Shown piece by piece: positions 47,884 to 58,644 of a stretch of DNA of 64,000 nucleotides. Within the stretch, counting starts at the first letter, position 1; the number at the start of each line of letters is the position of its first letter. Source of the DNA: Hyposmocoma kahamanoa (lineage: Eukaryota; Arthropoda; Insecta; Lepidoptera; Cosmopterigidae); assembly GCF_003589595.1 (NCBI RefSeq), contig NW_020653776.1:208393-272392 (forward strand), given 5' to 3'. Position numbers and translations under genes: made by a program. The notes beneath the pieces were generated by a model, which did not search any database, was not told the origin of the DNA, and saw only the letters and a list, made by a program, of their open reading frames with translations.

Positions 47884-48650
47884 AAGTATTCCGCAGCCTC
47901 AGCACGCGCATCTTGCTGGAACTCGACCGCCAACATAGTGAAATGACAACAACATGATTGGTCAGCCGTCGCTTGTCGAAGGAAGGCGTACCTTCCTTCC
48001 TACGGACTAGACGGAGACTGCATGCGCGAAGTCTATGTATACTTAATGCAGTCGAAACTGACTATGCCTATATATACAGTCGACTCCAAGCAGTAATCGC
48101 CGCGCGCCTATTTCAGGGGGCCTAGTTTATGTATTCAGAAAATTTCAAACAAACGCAGACTTTACTTTTTATTAAGGAAATAAACTGTCACTGAAACTGT
48201 GTGTGTCACTGTCGAAATCCTCAATTTTTGCAAAATCGCGTTGGTAATCTCATCCTACAATACCTACTCTGCGGTGGAATTTGGAATCAAAAATGTAAAC
48301 AAAGGTGCTGCTACAAAAAAATATGTTTTAAGTATTGTCCAAATTATCCGTCAGAAAAGTTTTACTAGTTTTTTTGTTTTTCCATTAAAGTGATATCAAC
48401 TCTCAGATAATAGTTACCTTAAAGATCAAGTAGTTTCAGACACAAAAAATGGTATATTCTGTTAAAAATATCAACTGTTACTTTTGATTCTCGGACTATC
48501 ATTCACATCCACTGCAGCCGACGCTTGCAGTTTAACTCTCGACTGCACACAGTTGAACTTTCGACAGCATGCAGTCCAATCTATTCATCATTGTATGTTA
48601 CCGTACTCAGTTGAGAAACATGGGCGATAATGTTTATAATGTTTGCGTTG
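47884..48650. other. Probable intron or upstream region, no coding exon seen
   Basis: Contains CCTATATATACAG near 48068, another TATA-like element, and a GC patch CGCCGCGCGCC at 48100. These could alternatively provide the promoter of the gene that starts coding at 48664. Confidence 0.35.
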
Positions 48651-48663
48651 CAGATTTATAATA

Positions 48664-48825
48664 ATGACGACAGGGCGTAAGTCCTTGTTCATCTTCCTGA
48701 TGGGTCTAGCGTGGCGCTGCAGGTACAGTATGCCACTTCTGTTGAGCGGCAGCGTGGCGATCCTCGGCCACGCCTGGATGTTCCAGATCCGAGTACACAC
48801 GGTGCACAGGCTTCATGAGAACGAG
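48664..48825 (+). CDS. Small hydrophobic/acidic protein, coding exon A
   Basis: An exon is bounded by acceptor TTGCGTTGCAG (ending 48653) and donor GAG|GTAAAT (GT at 48826). From ATG 48664 it encodes 54 residues. A basic start (MTTGRK) is followed by two hydrophobic stretches, SLFIFLMGLAW (7-17) and SMPLLLSGSVAILGHAWMFQ (22-41), then a basic HTVHRLHENE end. It is more GC-rich than the surroundings, as coding sequence is here. Joining in phase 0 to 53650 gives a 90-aa protein. No in-frame stop separates the acceptor from the ATG, so coding could extend into an unseen upstream exon. I do not recognise the family. Confidence 0.6.
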
Positions 48826-48836
48826 GTAAATAATTA

Positions 48837-48960
48837 GGCAGTCGTAAGGTGACATTTGGTAGGTAGCTGTGGAAATTACAGGCACATAGGATTTGCCAAC
48901 TTATACCTCTGTGTGACAGACGCAATGACAGTGTCCCCCAGATCTTTGCGATTTAAAATC
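48837..48960 (+). repeat. 'GAAATTACAGG' repeat, copy D (3' part)
   Basis: GTGGAAATTACAGGCACATA, then GACAGACGCAATGACAGTG and CAGATCTTTGCGATTTAAA match the 3' half of copies A and C. It lies just inside the intron after exon A. Confidence 0.75.
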
Positions 48961-49149
48961 TGAATTATAAAACAGTTCATGTCGTCATCAACTACCATAA
49001 TTGTAATTTTATGTTAAAAATAATAGTGTTTGTTTTTAATAAAAAATACATGTTAATATTATGAATAAAAATAAACTGGATGTTTTTGACAATCGTCTTC
49101 ACAAAGCCACAAATTCATTTAAGGTCAAGTATACGTCTCTAGCCGACTT

Positions 49150-49290
49150 AGGTGGCCCACCGGTTTGCGCTGTGGGTGCTGAATAAGGAGGTACCGGATT
49201 CGATTCCCGGTAGCACTCATTTGGGAAATGAACTTTTCAAAATCGATTCTACTCGTGAGTGTTCTGGATAGTGCCCTGCAGTGAATTTAT
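49150..49290 (+). mobile_element. tRNA-derived SINE, second family
   Basis: GGTGGCCCACCGGTTTGCGC (A-box region), GTACCGGATTCGATTCCCGG (B box), then a body with GCACTCATTTGGGAAATGAA, GATTCTACTCGTGAGTGTTC and TAGTGCCCTGCAGTG. It differs from the SINEs at 34550 and 45449. Confidence 0.8.
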
Positions 49291-49294
49291 AGTA

Positions 49295-50320
49295 CAATGA
49301 ATGTTGTTGATGAATGAAGGCGAGGTATTCCAACGCGATACATTTTAGAAGGTGAGGTGTGGGGGACCAGACCTCGCTTCGCCGAACTACCCGCGCGCTG
49401 AAAATTAATATGAATAAAATAAATGCGGACGAAATTTGACACGGATCCGACGTCGACAAGCCCCCAATGTTGACCGACGGGGCAGCGGGAGGCGCGGCGT
49501 GTCATTAAACTGCGTGGCGATTTTCAAATTTTGGGATAAATTCGAATTTAACAACTATAGGGTTTCAGTTGAAAATTTAGCAGCAGGTTCTCTGTAGGTA
49601 CTTATAGAGAAAAGAAATTATGTGCGAAGTTAGACATTTTGTTCTTAAACAATTCGTTTTAGACATTTATTTTAGCATGTTTGCAGGATTTTATATGATC
49701 GGATAAAGTACATCCTATCGTGTAACAAATTAGCACATTCTTGAGACAATGTCTTTAGGTGTATGGTATATTTTTTGTAAGTTCATTATTTTTTGATAGT
49801 AAATACATAAACCATTTGATCTAGCAAAATAGTTTTTCCCGCTTCTCTTAAGTTTTAGTGTAGCTTCTATGTCCTTGGATGACTAAAATCCATGGTAATC
49901 AAATCCAAGGTAGTGACCCTTTTAACTCTTGCAGGTTGTCGCGATCTATGATAATTGAAATTAATATCGTAAATGGCAAATGTGTACAAATGATTATTAA
50001 AGAACAACCCCAAGAGTTTCTTAATCATTCTTTTTAGGGAAATCTGCCTTTCGAATGAGAAGATTTCAAGTGTAATTTGCTTACCTATGAAATAAAGATT
50101 ATTTTAGTTTGGGCGCATTTTGAGGAGGATAGTGTAATACCAATGTAAGCTGACCCGTCGCTAATAGCAAATCTATAATGTCAAATAAATTGGCAAATAC
50201 AGGGTGACAGATTGAACGAAATAAATTCTCGGGCTTAGCAGAATGTCAATATACGTTGCTCTAATCGAGCAGCAATTACGCTGAGGTAATGCACATGCAT
50301 TCGTTGCGAGCTATTATTGT
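49295..50320. other. Non-coding stretch (intronic), no exon recognised
   Basis: Positions 49340-49510 are GC-richer (CCAGACCTCGCTTCGCCGAA, GGCAGCGGGAGGCGCGGCG) and may be debris of another transposable element. The rest is AT-rich. Confidence 0.4.
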
Positions 50321-50328
50321 AATGCCTT

Positions 50329-51486
50329 CATTGACCTACCAATAAATGGACGTCAGGTTCGCGCTAAAAAGTGTCCGCACCTGTAGGGCGTTAAAATCGC
50401 ATACAGAGCGTCAATCGCGCAATAGTCTTCGTTTGTTCAAGTGACAGCGCGGTTGTCAATCATGCAGTACCAATAATAATAACTTGTAAAAATTACTGCA
50501 GTAAAGTGTAAAAACAGGATTTTGTATCATATTTTCACTAAACATATATATTGTGTTATCATAAGTGTCATTTAAAAGTGTTATTAAGTACAATTTTATA
50601 GTATTTAATTTATATATAACTGAATCATAAATATAAATTACAAAAGCACACGGAATAATGAAATAGCTAACTGGTTTTTTCAACTTGCGCAAAAGGTGGA
50701 AAGAGACCCATTATGTCAGTTTCAAGAAGCTTCTTGGTCATTTTCAATTGTTTGAACCACAAGCGATTGAAATATTTAGAACAAAAAAACTGTAGATTTG
50801 CTTTGATTTTAATCCTATTTTATTTTTAAAATGATTTTTTTATTAAACGTTAGCAATAACTAACAAAATATTGTTGTACTCGTTTTACGGCATGGGATTA
50901 CCTATCAGATGTCAGAAAATACATTTGCCCGAAATAACATTAGCTCGAATTTTTATAACGTGTTTTTACGAAGATTACCAAAACAAAAGCTAATTTTGTC
51001 TATGTAAAAAGCATCAAAATTACTCGAAAGCGTAACGGTTTTGTTATAAATCGGAATTACGGATATTTGAGTTTACGTGTAGTTAGAGTATCGGTACATT
51101 TCTTATAGTACACGCTTATTTTCACATTTGTAGTAATATTTGTATGTATGTATCTGCCCAACTCTTTATTATACCTTTAAGTGAATTTGTACAAAATTTG
51201 ACATAATAATTTCTCGTAAAAATTTATATTTACGAGAAAGGCTATTCCATTACTCTTGTGTTCAAGTAATTTTCAGTCGAAGCTAAATATGGTGCATTTT
51301 GTTAAGTTTCCGGTAGAAGCTGAATATGGTGTTTTTGGGCCCTTGAATTGTTGTAAGCAAATTTATATAAATGTTTTAGTTTTTTTATATCTCGTTACAT
51401 GTCACTACGTTTGTATAAGTTAACCTCGGACATTTTTTTCGTGGTTTTTGTATTAGGCCCGATGATCATTTGTTGGTAGGTCAATG
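50329..51486. mobile_element. Non-autonomous hAT element, copy 1 (1158 bp)
   Basis: The terminal inverted repeats are CATTGACCTACCAATAAATG at the left and the reverse complement of CATTGACCTACCAACAAATG at the right. They are flanked by a perfect 8-bp target duplication, AATGCCTT (50321-50328 and 51487-51494). An 8-bp duplication with CA..TG ends is the hAT signature. The interior is AT-rich, has no transposase, and contains two adjacent diverged GAAGCTAAATATGGTG / GAAGCTGAATATGGTG motifs near 51280-51335. A sister copy lies at 62282. Confidence 0.93.
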
Positions 51487-51494
51487 AATGCCTT

Positions 51495-52640
51495 ACATAT
51501 TTCAGTGTTTGTCCTTTTTGTTATTTGATCTGTTGTTTTTAAAATGTAAAAATAATGATATCTTGTTTTAATCCTTATATTGTTTTTTGGATTATTTTTT
51601 TATTTTTGTTTATGTGTATCGCATGTATGTGTTTTGTGATAAATAAACCATTTATCTTATCTAATCTATCTATCTATTTAAAGAGGCAAACGAGTAGCTG
51701 ATATCTAATCCGAATAAGTAAAAAGAATCGTCCCTCTACGTAAGAAAAAAAAAGTGTGCCATTTTATAAATAACACACTTCATTTGGGCTACTCTATGAG
51801 ACAGAACAGCTGAGCGGTAGGAAATTTAATTCCCGCGTGTAAAGAGTACTATTAAAAATAATTCCATTTTCCTGTCATACCTTGCTTAGGGCAGACAAAA
51901 CTGAGTCCTAACATCAATGTGTAGGATGGAGTACGCGAACTAAGGAACGTTCCTCGGTATAGGGTACCACAAGCTCTTAATTTCATTGTCTTTTCGCATC
52001 ATGACGCGCTTAAAGTAAGGTTATTATAATTTTAAAATAATAATGCTTTATGAGCAGCTTTGTGAATATTCATTTACTGAAGTCTTACCATGACGCGGTT
52101 TTGACATTAAAGTAATATTACTCTTATGTCAAATTTAGCAATCTTAAAATATTTACTCGGACATAGTGGAAACAATGTTAATTTCGAATTTATTGTCTAA
52201 ATACTGATAATTGACGCTTAAACGTTACGTCAAACTTATTTATTTACACAAATCTCTTCAGTATTGTATTTATTTAATACTACATAGGAAATATTTTTTC
52301 GGTAATTATAAATGTGCGATGTTTATTTCTCGACTTATTATTGTTTCCTTAATGGCGGCATTTGAAAATTTTGAACAACTATGACAGGGACAATAACAGT
52401 TGACTCTAGTCTAGGTCCGAATTCACATTGCGACAGTCAAGTTTCACTTTGTTTTATTTATTTTTCTAGGTGGAAATGAGAAAAAATGATTGAAAACGTA
52501 ATGTTAATACATTTGATTATTACATAGTTTTCTTTTTTTGGCAGTTAAATAATTCTCTGAATATAAATAATTCGTATAGTAACTATGTAAAAGTTTAAAT
52601 ACTTTACCATTGCACTATATTAAGACGAATCGGACCACCA
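51495..52640. other. Non-coding stretch (intronic), no exon recognised
   Basis: Includes a short CTATCTATCTATTT tract near 51665 with a preceding AATAAACCATTTATC block that resembles a LINE tail. There are no coding exons. Confidence 0.4.
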
Positions 52641-52789
52641 AAAATGAAAGAGATAGCATTATACAGTTCATATAGCGTCATTTCTTTCATACTTTTAGTA
52701 AAGAATAGACAATCTAGAGAAATCATTCGTTCTTCCCATCACTTTAGCAATATACATTACTTGATTGACAGGTGTGTTATGTACGTATG

Positions 52790-53161
52790 CACGTTGCCTC
52801 GAATGTCCGAATATAGTGAGCAAATAATTGCATACATCGCCGGATACGTAGTACGAGTAATACAAAAAAATATATAATGGAAAGAATTAATAACAACAAC
52901 CCGGAGTTGATCATATGTAAGATTTCGTTGCCTTCGAGGACGAAGGTGGTCTAGTTTATTCCACCTAAGGTGCTATCCAACTATGCAGAGTAGCAGAGTT
53001 AGAAATCCGAGAAATAATAAACAAATCACAAAAATTTCACACGACGCCGTCATTAAGTAAACCTCTTCTGATTAATAAGATTTTGCCATATTTTGTCAGC
53101 AGTAACATTTTTATTTGTCTTGGCATTCATCAATTTGATCAATTCCCAACAGAAATCTAGT
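52790..53161 (+). pseudogene. P-element/THAP9-like transposase relic
   Basis: The plus strand reads YSEQIIAYIAGYVVRVIQKN near 52812-52872. After a frame change it reads DFVAFEDEGGLVYST, a stop, then AIQLCRVAELEIREIINKSQ and on to FDQFPTEI. The pairing of a YIAGYVVRK-type segment with an L-x-x-(R/E)GGLVYPS-type segment and a downstream CxxxE helix is characteristic of the C-terminal half of P-element superfamily (THAP9-like) transposases. The relic lies in the intron of the small membrane-protein gene. It is inactive, with frame changes, an internal stop and no N-terminal half. Confidence 0.7.
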
Positions 53162-53164
53162 AAA

Positions 53165-53645
53165 AGTAATTAAGGCAGTCGCAAGTTCATATACTGACAT
53201 GCGTATTCATTATTTAGGTTAATCGATAAGATCTTCTATTACAAAAAGATGCTATATAATAAGCTCATTTTATCGGAAGGACAATAATTTCAACATTTTT
53301 TAAAAACAACTTAAATAAAGGACTTAACTATCTTATTCTAGTATTTTTCTCCTATATTATTATTACGACTATTTGTAATCAACAAATACTTCAACAAAAA
53401 ATATTTTATTTAGAATCGATTAATTGTTTACGCGTATTCCGTTCAATCAATCGATTTAGAGAGATCATAGTGGGTACAAAAAATGTGGCACGCTTGGTTT
53501 ACATACAAATTGTTGTACTTGCGGCGTCTATCTAGATATGTGTCTGTGGTTATGCACTTCACTGAAGTACACAGGCTACACAGTTCGACCTGTCATACTG
53601 TATATGCTTAAAGTTCTATCTGCGATCCTAATGTTTATAACTGTT
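53165..53645. other. Non-coding stretch (intronic), no exon recognised
   Basis: AT-rich sequence preceding the acceptor of exon B. Confidence 0.4.
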
Positions 53646-53649
53646 TCAG

Positions 53650-53760
53650 CTGGGTTACTACGATGATGAGGAAGATCAAGACGACGAGGACGATGGCTCG
53701 TGGGTGACAGAGTCCACAGACTCCTGGGAGACTATGGTCGAGGAGGTGGCATATGGTTGA
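53650..53760 (+). CDS. Small hydrophobic/acidic protein, last coding exon
   Basis: Acceptor AACTGTTTCAG ends at 53649. The exon encodes LGYYDDEEDQDDEDDGSW, then VTESTDSWETMVEEVAYG and TGA at 53758-53760. The 36 residues are strongly acidic (about 15 Asp/Glu in the first 20) with Trp/Ser/Thr punctuation, which suggests a cytosolic tail with possible casein kinase 2 sites. Its phase (0) matches exon A at 48664-48825. Additional exons in the 4.8-kb intron cannot be excluded. AATAAA at 53876-53881 is a suitable poly(A) signal. Function unknown. Confidence 0.65.
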   Translation: MGYYDDEEDQDDEDDGSWVTESTDSWETMVEEVAYG

Positions 53761-53875
53761 TGACCCGGCATGCAAAACGAGATTAATTGTGGATTTTTTT
53801 AGAATTTAATGTCTATTTGGACTCTCGTCATTTTCCTGGATTTTAAAGAATACTTACCACACTAGCGTTGACGTC

Positions 53876-53881
53876 AATAAA
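53876..53881 (+). other. AATAAA poly(A) signal
   Basis: A canonical hexamer 116 nt after the stop codon of exon B, followed by a second AATAAA a few bases on. It supports 53760 as the end of a real coding region. Confidence 0.6.
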
Positions 53882-53884
53882 CAA

Positions 53885-54775
53885 TACTAATAATAAATAG
53901 AGTGAAAATTGGAGAGCTTAAAAACTAATTTGTCAAAATTATTAACTTGGCAATTTTCAAGGCCCTAAAAATATAAATTACTTACGACATCCTACACAGT
54001 ATTCAACTACAGTATTCAACTCCATTTACAATACCGTGGACTAATAACTCGAGGGCTGCTATTTTCCATACTACAGATTGTAATTCCGAAAAGGGTCAAA
54101 ATTCCATCTTATAGTTTTAGATAAAGTAGTTATGCCCGTAGATATAAATTAATTCCTCTTTAATATGAAATATAAGCAGTCAGTTTTTTTCCTTGTAAAA
54201 TATTCAAATACTGACCATGAGCTAAGAATATTATGAGTGTCAATAGATGGCATTCTGTGTTACAAACTAATTTATAAATTAGCGCTTCCTAATATGGGTA
54301 GATGGCGCTAATCCTAATCTAATTAAAAGAATAGCCGGCAGTATCGATAAAATCTGTGCAATAAGCGCCATCTAGTTGATTTGTTTGTTATCTCTAGTTA
54401 AGTATTTTCTATTACAATTATCACACAACTCGCATGCAGGTTACTTGCGAAAACGTATTATACATGTTTTACTTAATGTAATTGTAATTTTACTTCCGGT
54501 TCTGTTACTTCCTGATTTGACTGATATACAAATTTACTTTTTTGAAAAATCATGTTTAACTACTTTTGTAAAATTACCCAAGTTCTAAAAGATGGTATAT
54601 ATATGTGCACTCAAAATGGACATTATATTTTATTCTAGTTCAATATGAACATGTATTTTTTTAAATCATAACAAGGGCTTTTTATAATCACACGTATATC
54701 TAATTTACTTGCAAACTTTTGAATTTACGTTGTTATGGCGTCACACTTGCGAATTTTTCAAACAAGTTTGCGAAT
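53885..54775. other. Intergenic, no gene recognised
   Basis: AT-rich. The phrase ATGGCGCTAATC / GCGCCATCTAG near 54301-54375 is a loose inverted pair. Confidence 0.4.
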
Positions 54776-54779
54776 CGTA

Positions 54780-55030
54780 TAATAATCATACATACGTTAT
54801 TATACGACCTGTCATTTGTCAACTTTGCGAATAAAAACCTTTTGTGCATGGACGCACTATTATAGAACTATTCACTTTTGAAGTGTAAATAAAAACCTCA
54901 TGTGCATAGACACGTTATTATACAATCATTTACTTTACGACATTGTATATAAAAGCACTATGTGCTTATACACATTATCATATAATCTGTCACTATTCGA
55001 CTTTGTAAATAATAACCTTGTATATAAACT
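54780..55030. repeat. Degenerate tandem repeat, about 59-bp period
   Basis: About four units, each with (G/T)TAAATAAAAACCT-like, TGTGCATAGACAC-like and TTATTATACAATC-like blocks (for example 54829, 54887, 54946, 55006). Units differ by roughly a quarter of positions, so the array is old. Confidence 0.75.
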
Positions 55031-55151
55031 AGGGCCTTCAATCTCGTTGCATTTCTGCGTCCCGGGAAAAAGTTCAGGAGAAAAGCTCTAAAGTTTTCGA
55101 GACTATTTCAAAAGTAGGCATTTGTGCAAGTTATTAAAGTTTTTTATTATA

Positions 55152-55301
55152 GTCCATTTGTTTAGGTACTTTTAAGTAAATGTAAACAATCTAGAGATGT
55201 CTATTTAATGAAATATACATTTATAAAATTATTTTTATATGTTTCAATAATAAGATGTATCAAGATTGTACACATCTAGTTAAGTACCTAAAAAAATGGA
55301 C
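55152..55301. mobile_element. 150-bp MITE, TA-flanked
   Basis: The ends are GTCCATTTGTTTAGGTACTT (left) and, at the right, the reverse complement of GTCCATTTTTTTAGGTACTT. TA dinucleotides directly flank both ends (55150-55151 and 55302-55303), as expected for Tc1/mariner-type MITEs. Confidence 0.82.
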
Positions 55302-55304
55302 TAT

Positions 55305-56335
55305 AGTCATATTATAAAATAGAAAAATATTTATAAAAGGTCTTTTTTTCACTTTTATGTGTAGTGAACACGTAAGAAACAAACAAAGGGCGGTAGTTTC
55401 AGATACAGAGCACCTGGTTTTATCATTATCGTTATTCAATCGCCACATATTATAATAAGATCCACTCAACAGTGCTGCCATGTCCATTGTCCATGCAACC
55501 AGAATAAAAAATGGTTTTTAGTTTAGTGCATTTCTTAATACAGTTTCATAAGTGACTTAAGTCTCAAACTTCAGTCTCGAGTCAGCCTGAAATTTTCGAG
55601 ACCAAAATTCCCGGAATTAACCACGTTAGGTTTCGTTCACATGGCATTGTACTGCACTTTTTGCTGTATAAATGTTACCGAATAAACAGTGGCGCTACAT
55701 TATTGATGTAAAACTTTTCACACGTCGTTTGTACTGTAAAAAAACGCACACCGTGTATTGAATACTCACCGGTCTTATCAAGCAAACCGGAACAACTTTA
55801 ACGTATTCGGATTGCAGTAGCACATACTTCTGTTACACAGCCGGCGAAACCGTTGGTGTCTTTTATATCAGTATAAAAGAGCAACAAAGTGTGGGCCCGT
55901 CATAGTCGGGTACTCAAGGTGATTGCTGTAAGAATATTGCTGCTATTCGTCTTTTAGACTAATGAAAATGCTATGTAAATATCCCGCTGTTTATCCGTTT
56001 AAAATTGAATTCTATATAAAACGTGCAGTACAATACCATGTGTACGCAGCCTTAGGCTTTTTCTACTAGTAATTGTGACAGATTGTACATATCCAGCGCT
56101 GGCCCGTCGTACCATACTACATAAAAAACCAAAGCCCTTTTTTAGATTGTAATTATTTATTTTATAGGTATAGTAATTATTTTTAGCAGCTTACATGTTT
56201 ACTTGGCGATGGGTATAAATTGTGTACTTCTTGTTAATCTTTTACAAAGATTGTACCTTCTATTGTGTATAGTGGTTTGTAGAGTCCTAAATTGAGGCTA
56301 TCAGCGCAAAAGAGGTGTAACTCACTTTTTTTTTA
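55305..56335. other. Intergenic, no gene recognised
   Basis: No supported exon. The motif pair GTCCCGGGAAAAAG (55061) and the reversed-looking CTCGAGTCAGCC...AATTCCCGGAATT (55576-55618) hints at a larger decayed inverted-repeat element around the 150-bp MITE. Confidence 0.35.
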
Positions 56336-56339
56336 TACA

Positions 56340-56595
56340 ATATCGTCGCCTTACTTTCTCAAATTTGTATCTTAAAGCACAAAGTTATTGAAATGCATAA
56401 AATGGATTGTATATACTTTTGTACGCTGATTTCACATCATTCTTCATATTCCCACGCTGGCTTTTACCTGTTCTTAAAGTAATGCTTCCAAATTAACACT
56501 CTTGACAAGAAATTTAAAATAAATACAAAGTTTTGCCATCTCCTGAATAACCACTCTTTTTAAGATACGAGTTTGAGAAAGTAAGGCATCGATAT
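56340..56595. mobile_element. 256-bp MITE with about 37-bp inverted ends
   Basis: Left arm ATATCGTCGCCTTACTTTCT (continuing to CTTAAA at 56376) and right arm 56559-56595 ending AGAAAGTAAGGCATCGATAT are inverted copies with few mismatches. Non-coding, AT-rich centre. Confidence 0.85.
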
Positions 56596-56599
56596 TACT

Positions 56600-57160
56600 T
56601 TAAATGTCACTAAAGTATGTACATAATTATTTTATATTTGATGCTTTTTTAATACACAAAAAATATTTAATTATTATTTTTTATATACATGAAAAGAGCA
56701 ATAATAAATATAAACAATATTTAACCAAATCAAATATATAATAATTATAGTTTAGTAGGATTTCAAGTAATATTGAACAAAAAAATTGAATGTGGGTTAC
56801 ACCACTATTGCTTCTGATAGCGTCAATTATCATAAGTAGTAGGTATTTAAGTACAGTATGTAACTAGTGTTTTTTTATATAATGGGCATATACAATTGAC
56901 GTATAATGTGGCACTGCGCGTACATACGGTAGCAAACTATCCATATGTCGATATTGCAAAGTAACATAGAAAATTGCCATCTTTAATCATGAATTTTTAA
57001 GATAACATTTTCAATGAAAAGTTTGAAAGTTTGAAATTTTAGTTTACACCATATACGGTGTTCTCTGTGTAGTGGATGTTTATTAGGGTGTCATTCAAAA
57101 TAAGTATATATTTTTTTCTGAACATGTTCAGAAATTCTCATAACTTTTTTATTAAAAAAT
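56600..57160. other. Intergenic, no gene recognised
   Basis: AT-rich, no exon. Confidence 0.4.
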
Positions 57161-57166
57161 AAAACC

Positions 57167-57430
57167 GACCTCAAAAGTTTGCATATCGGCTTTTTTTATT
57201 GGAATTACATCTATTTGGCAAGTTTTATTGAAATCGGTTAACGAAAAGTGTGCGAAATCGGATTCATCCCCTAGTTTGCCACTCATATAGAGGTAGAATA
57301 TTTTTTCAATTTTAAATAGGACCAATGTTGAGGTACCCTCTTTTTACCAAAAAATAATCATCAAAATCAGTTAATAAAAAAAGAATACAGTCGAATTGAG
57401 AACCTCCTCTTTTTCGATGTTTGTTAAAAA
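57167..57430 (-). repeat. Dispersed repeat, copy 4
   Basis: Minus-strand relative of the 33401 repeat. Landmarks are GCCACTCATATAGAGGTAGA, CAGTCGAATTGAGAACCTCC and, at the other end, ACCGACCTCAAAAGTTTGC with TTTTATTGAAATCGGTTAA. It is the longest copy in the window. Confidence 0.78.
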
Positions 57431-57587
57431 TCTAAATATCACTTTCCATATAATTATTTCAACTGATTGATCTTATAGTTCAATTTAGTGAAAGTTGAAA
57501 GTTATTAACCACTCTGTGTTACAATAGCTTACTTAGACTTAACCGTCTTTATAAGGAATAGATTCTTAATTTGACTGTTTTGTTTTG

Positions 57588-57835
57588 TGTGTGTTACGAG
57601 ATTACGTCGATATTTTTGTAAACCGATTTCGATGATTCTTTTTTTTGTTAGTTAGGGGGTAACTCAGTTGTGGTTACATTTAAATTTGAAGAAAATATTC
57701 CAGTTTTTAAGGGTAGCAAATTAGGGAATTAATCATAATTGATAAAATCCAATAAACCATTGGATTTTACCAATTTTCCGTTATACGATTTCAATAAAAC
57801 TTGTCAATCAAACTTTTGAGCTCGATTCTTTTTAT
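57588..57835 (+). repeat. Dispersed repeat, copy 5 (inverted relative to copy 4)
   Basis: Landmarks are AAACCGATTTCGATGATTC, AAGGGTAGCAAATTAGGG and, at the far end, CGATTTCAATAAAACTTGTC and CAAACTTTTGAGCTCG, matching copy 4 in reverse. An internal hairpin AAAATCCAAT / ATTGGATTTT lies at about 57746-57770. Confidence 0.72.
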
Positions 57836-57839
57836 AAAA

Positions 57840-58570
57840 AGACAATATTAATTATGAATTTAAATTTTTCTGCTTAAGATTATTTGCTGTCGCCATAAAC
57901 GGTTGGTGTGACCCTCTGTACGTTTCGTCAAGTGCTGTGTAAATCGTAGGGACAAAATAAATTTCTGAATGCCCCACTAATGGGCGCGGGTCTCTAATGC
58001 AAGCTCTATGCGGCTTGGGGACTAGAATGATCAGTACTTATGCAAAATTGATTTGCCAAAAAATATTGTAATAAGTTTTTATTTCTATAATTGGACAAGG
58101 GAACTAAAGTTGTAATAATTTGTATTTTGTTTTGTCGTCACGGGTTCGTATTCATATTTAGTGAATTGATGAATAAACTTTAACCGTAAGCTTTGGGCTG
58201 TGTGTTAGCAATTGTAATAAAACATATTAAAAACTATTTTTGTTGTATTTATTGTCCTAGCGGTTTCGGCCTGGCTCTTATAATAAGTCCAACAACTCTC
58301 TGTAAGCGCTCACCGCCCAGTTACCGTGCTTTCACGTACTTTATTGGTGAATCGGAATTCTATTTACTAGGCAACAACATTTAAATTTCTCTGAATAATA
58401 CAACCGCGCGGTCGCCTCGTAGATCAAAGACAAAGACGAGTCGGTCACGCCCGCGCGGTCGGGATGCTTTTAAAACCTAAACGTAAAAGCTAAATGTATA
58501 GAGCATACTTTGCCATGTCAGTTAGACGGGTTTATTCTTCAAATCCCCACTAGTGGGATCTTAACATTTT
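57840..58570. other. Intergenic, no gene recognised
   Basis: Contains a GC patch CCGCGCGGTCGCC / GCCCGCGCGGTCGGG (58404-58465) that repeats CCGCGCGGTCG in direct orientation about 45 bp apart. No coding exon. Confidence 0.4.
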
Positions 58571-58576
58571 ATTAAA

Positions 58577-58639
58577 TTTTATTCCATAAATCCCCACTAA
58601 CGTAGTACTTGCTACGCAGTGGAGATTTGTGGAATAAAA
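58577..58639. repeat. Nested hairpin with 'CCCCACT' arms
   Basis: Arm TTTTATTCCATAAATCCCCA plus CT (58577-58598) pairs with 58618-58639 (AGTGGAGATTTGTGGAATAA plus AA). The loop itself folds as CGTAG / CTACG. Related single arms occur at 58547 (AAATCCCCACTAGTGGG) and 60797 (CCAGTGGGGATTTGTGGAAT), so the arm is a dispersed repeat end. Confidence 0.78.
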
Positions 58640-58644
58640 ATCCC

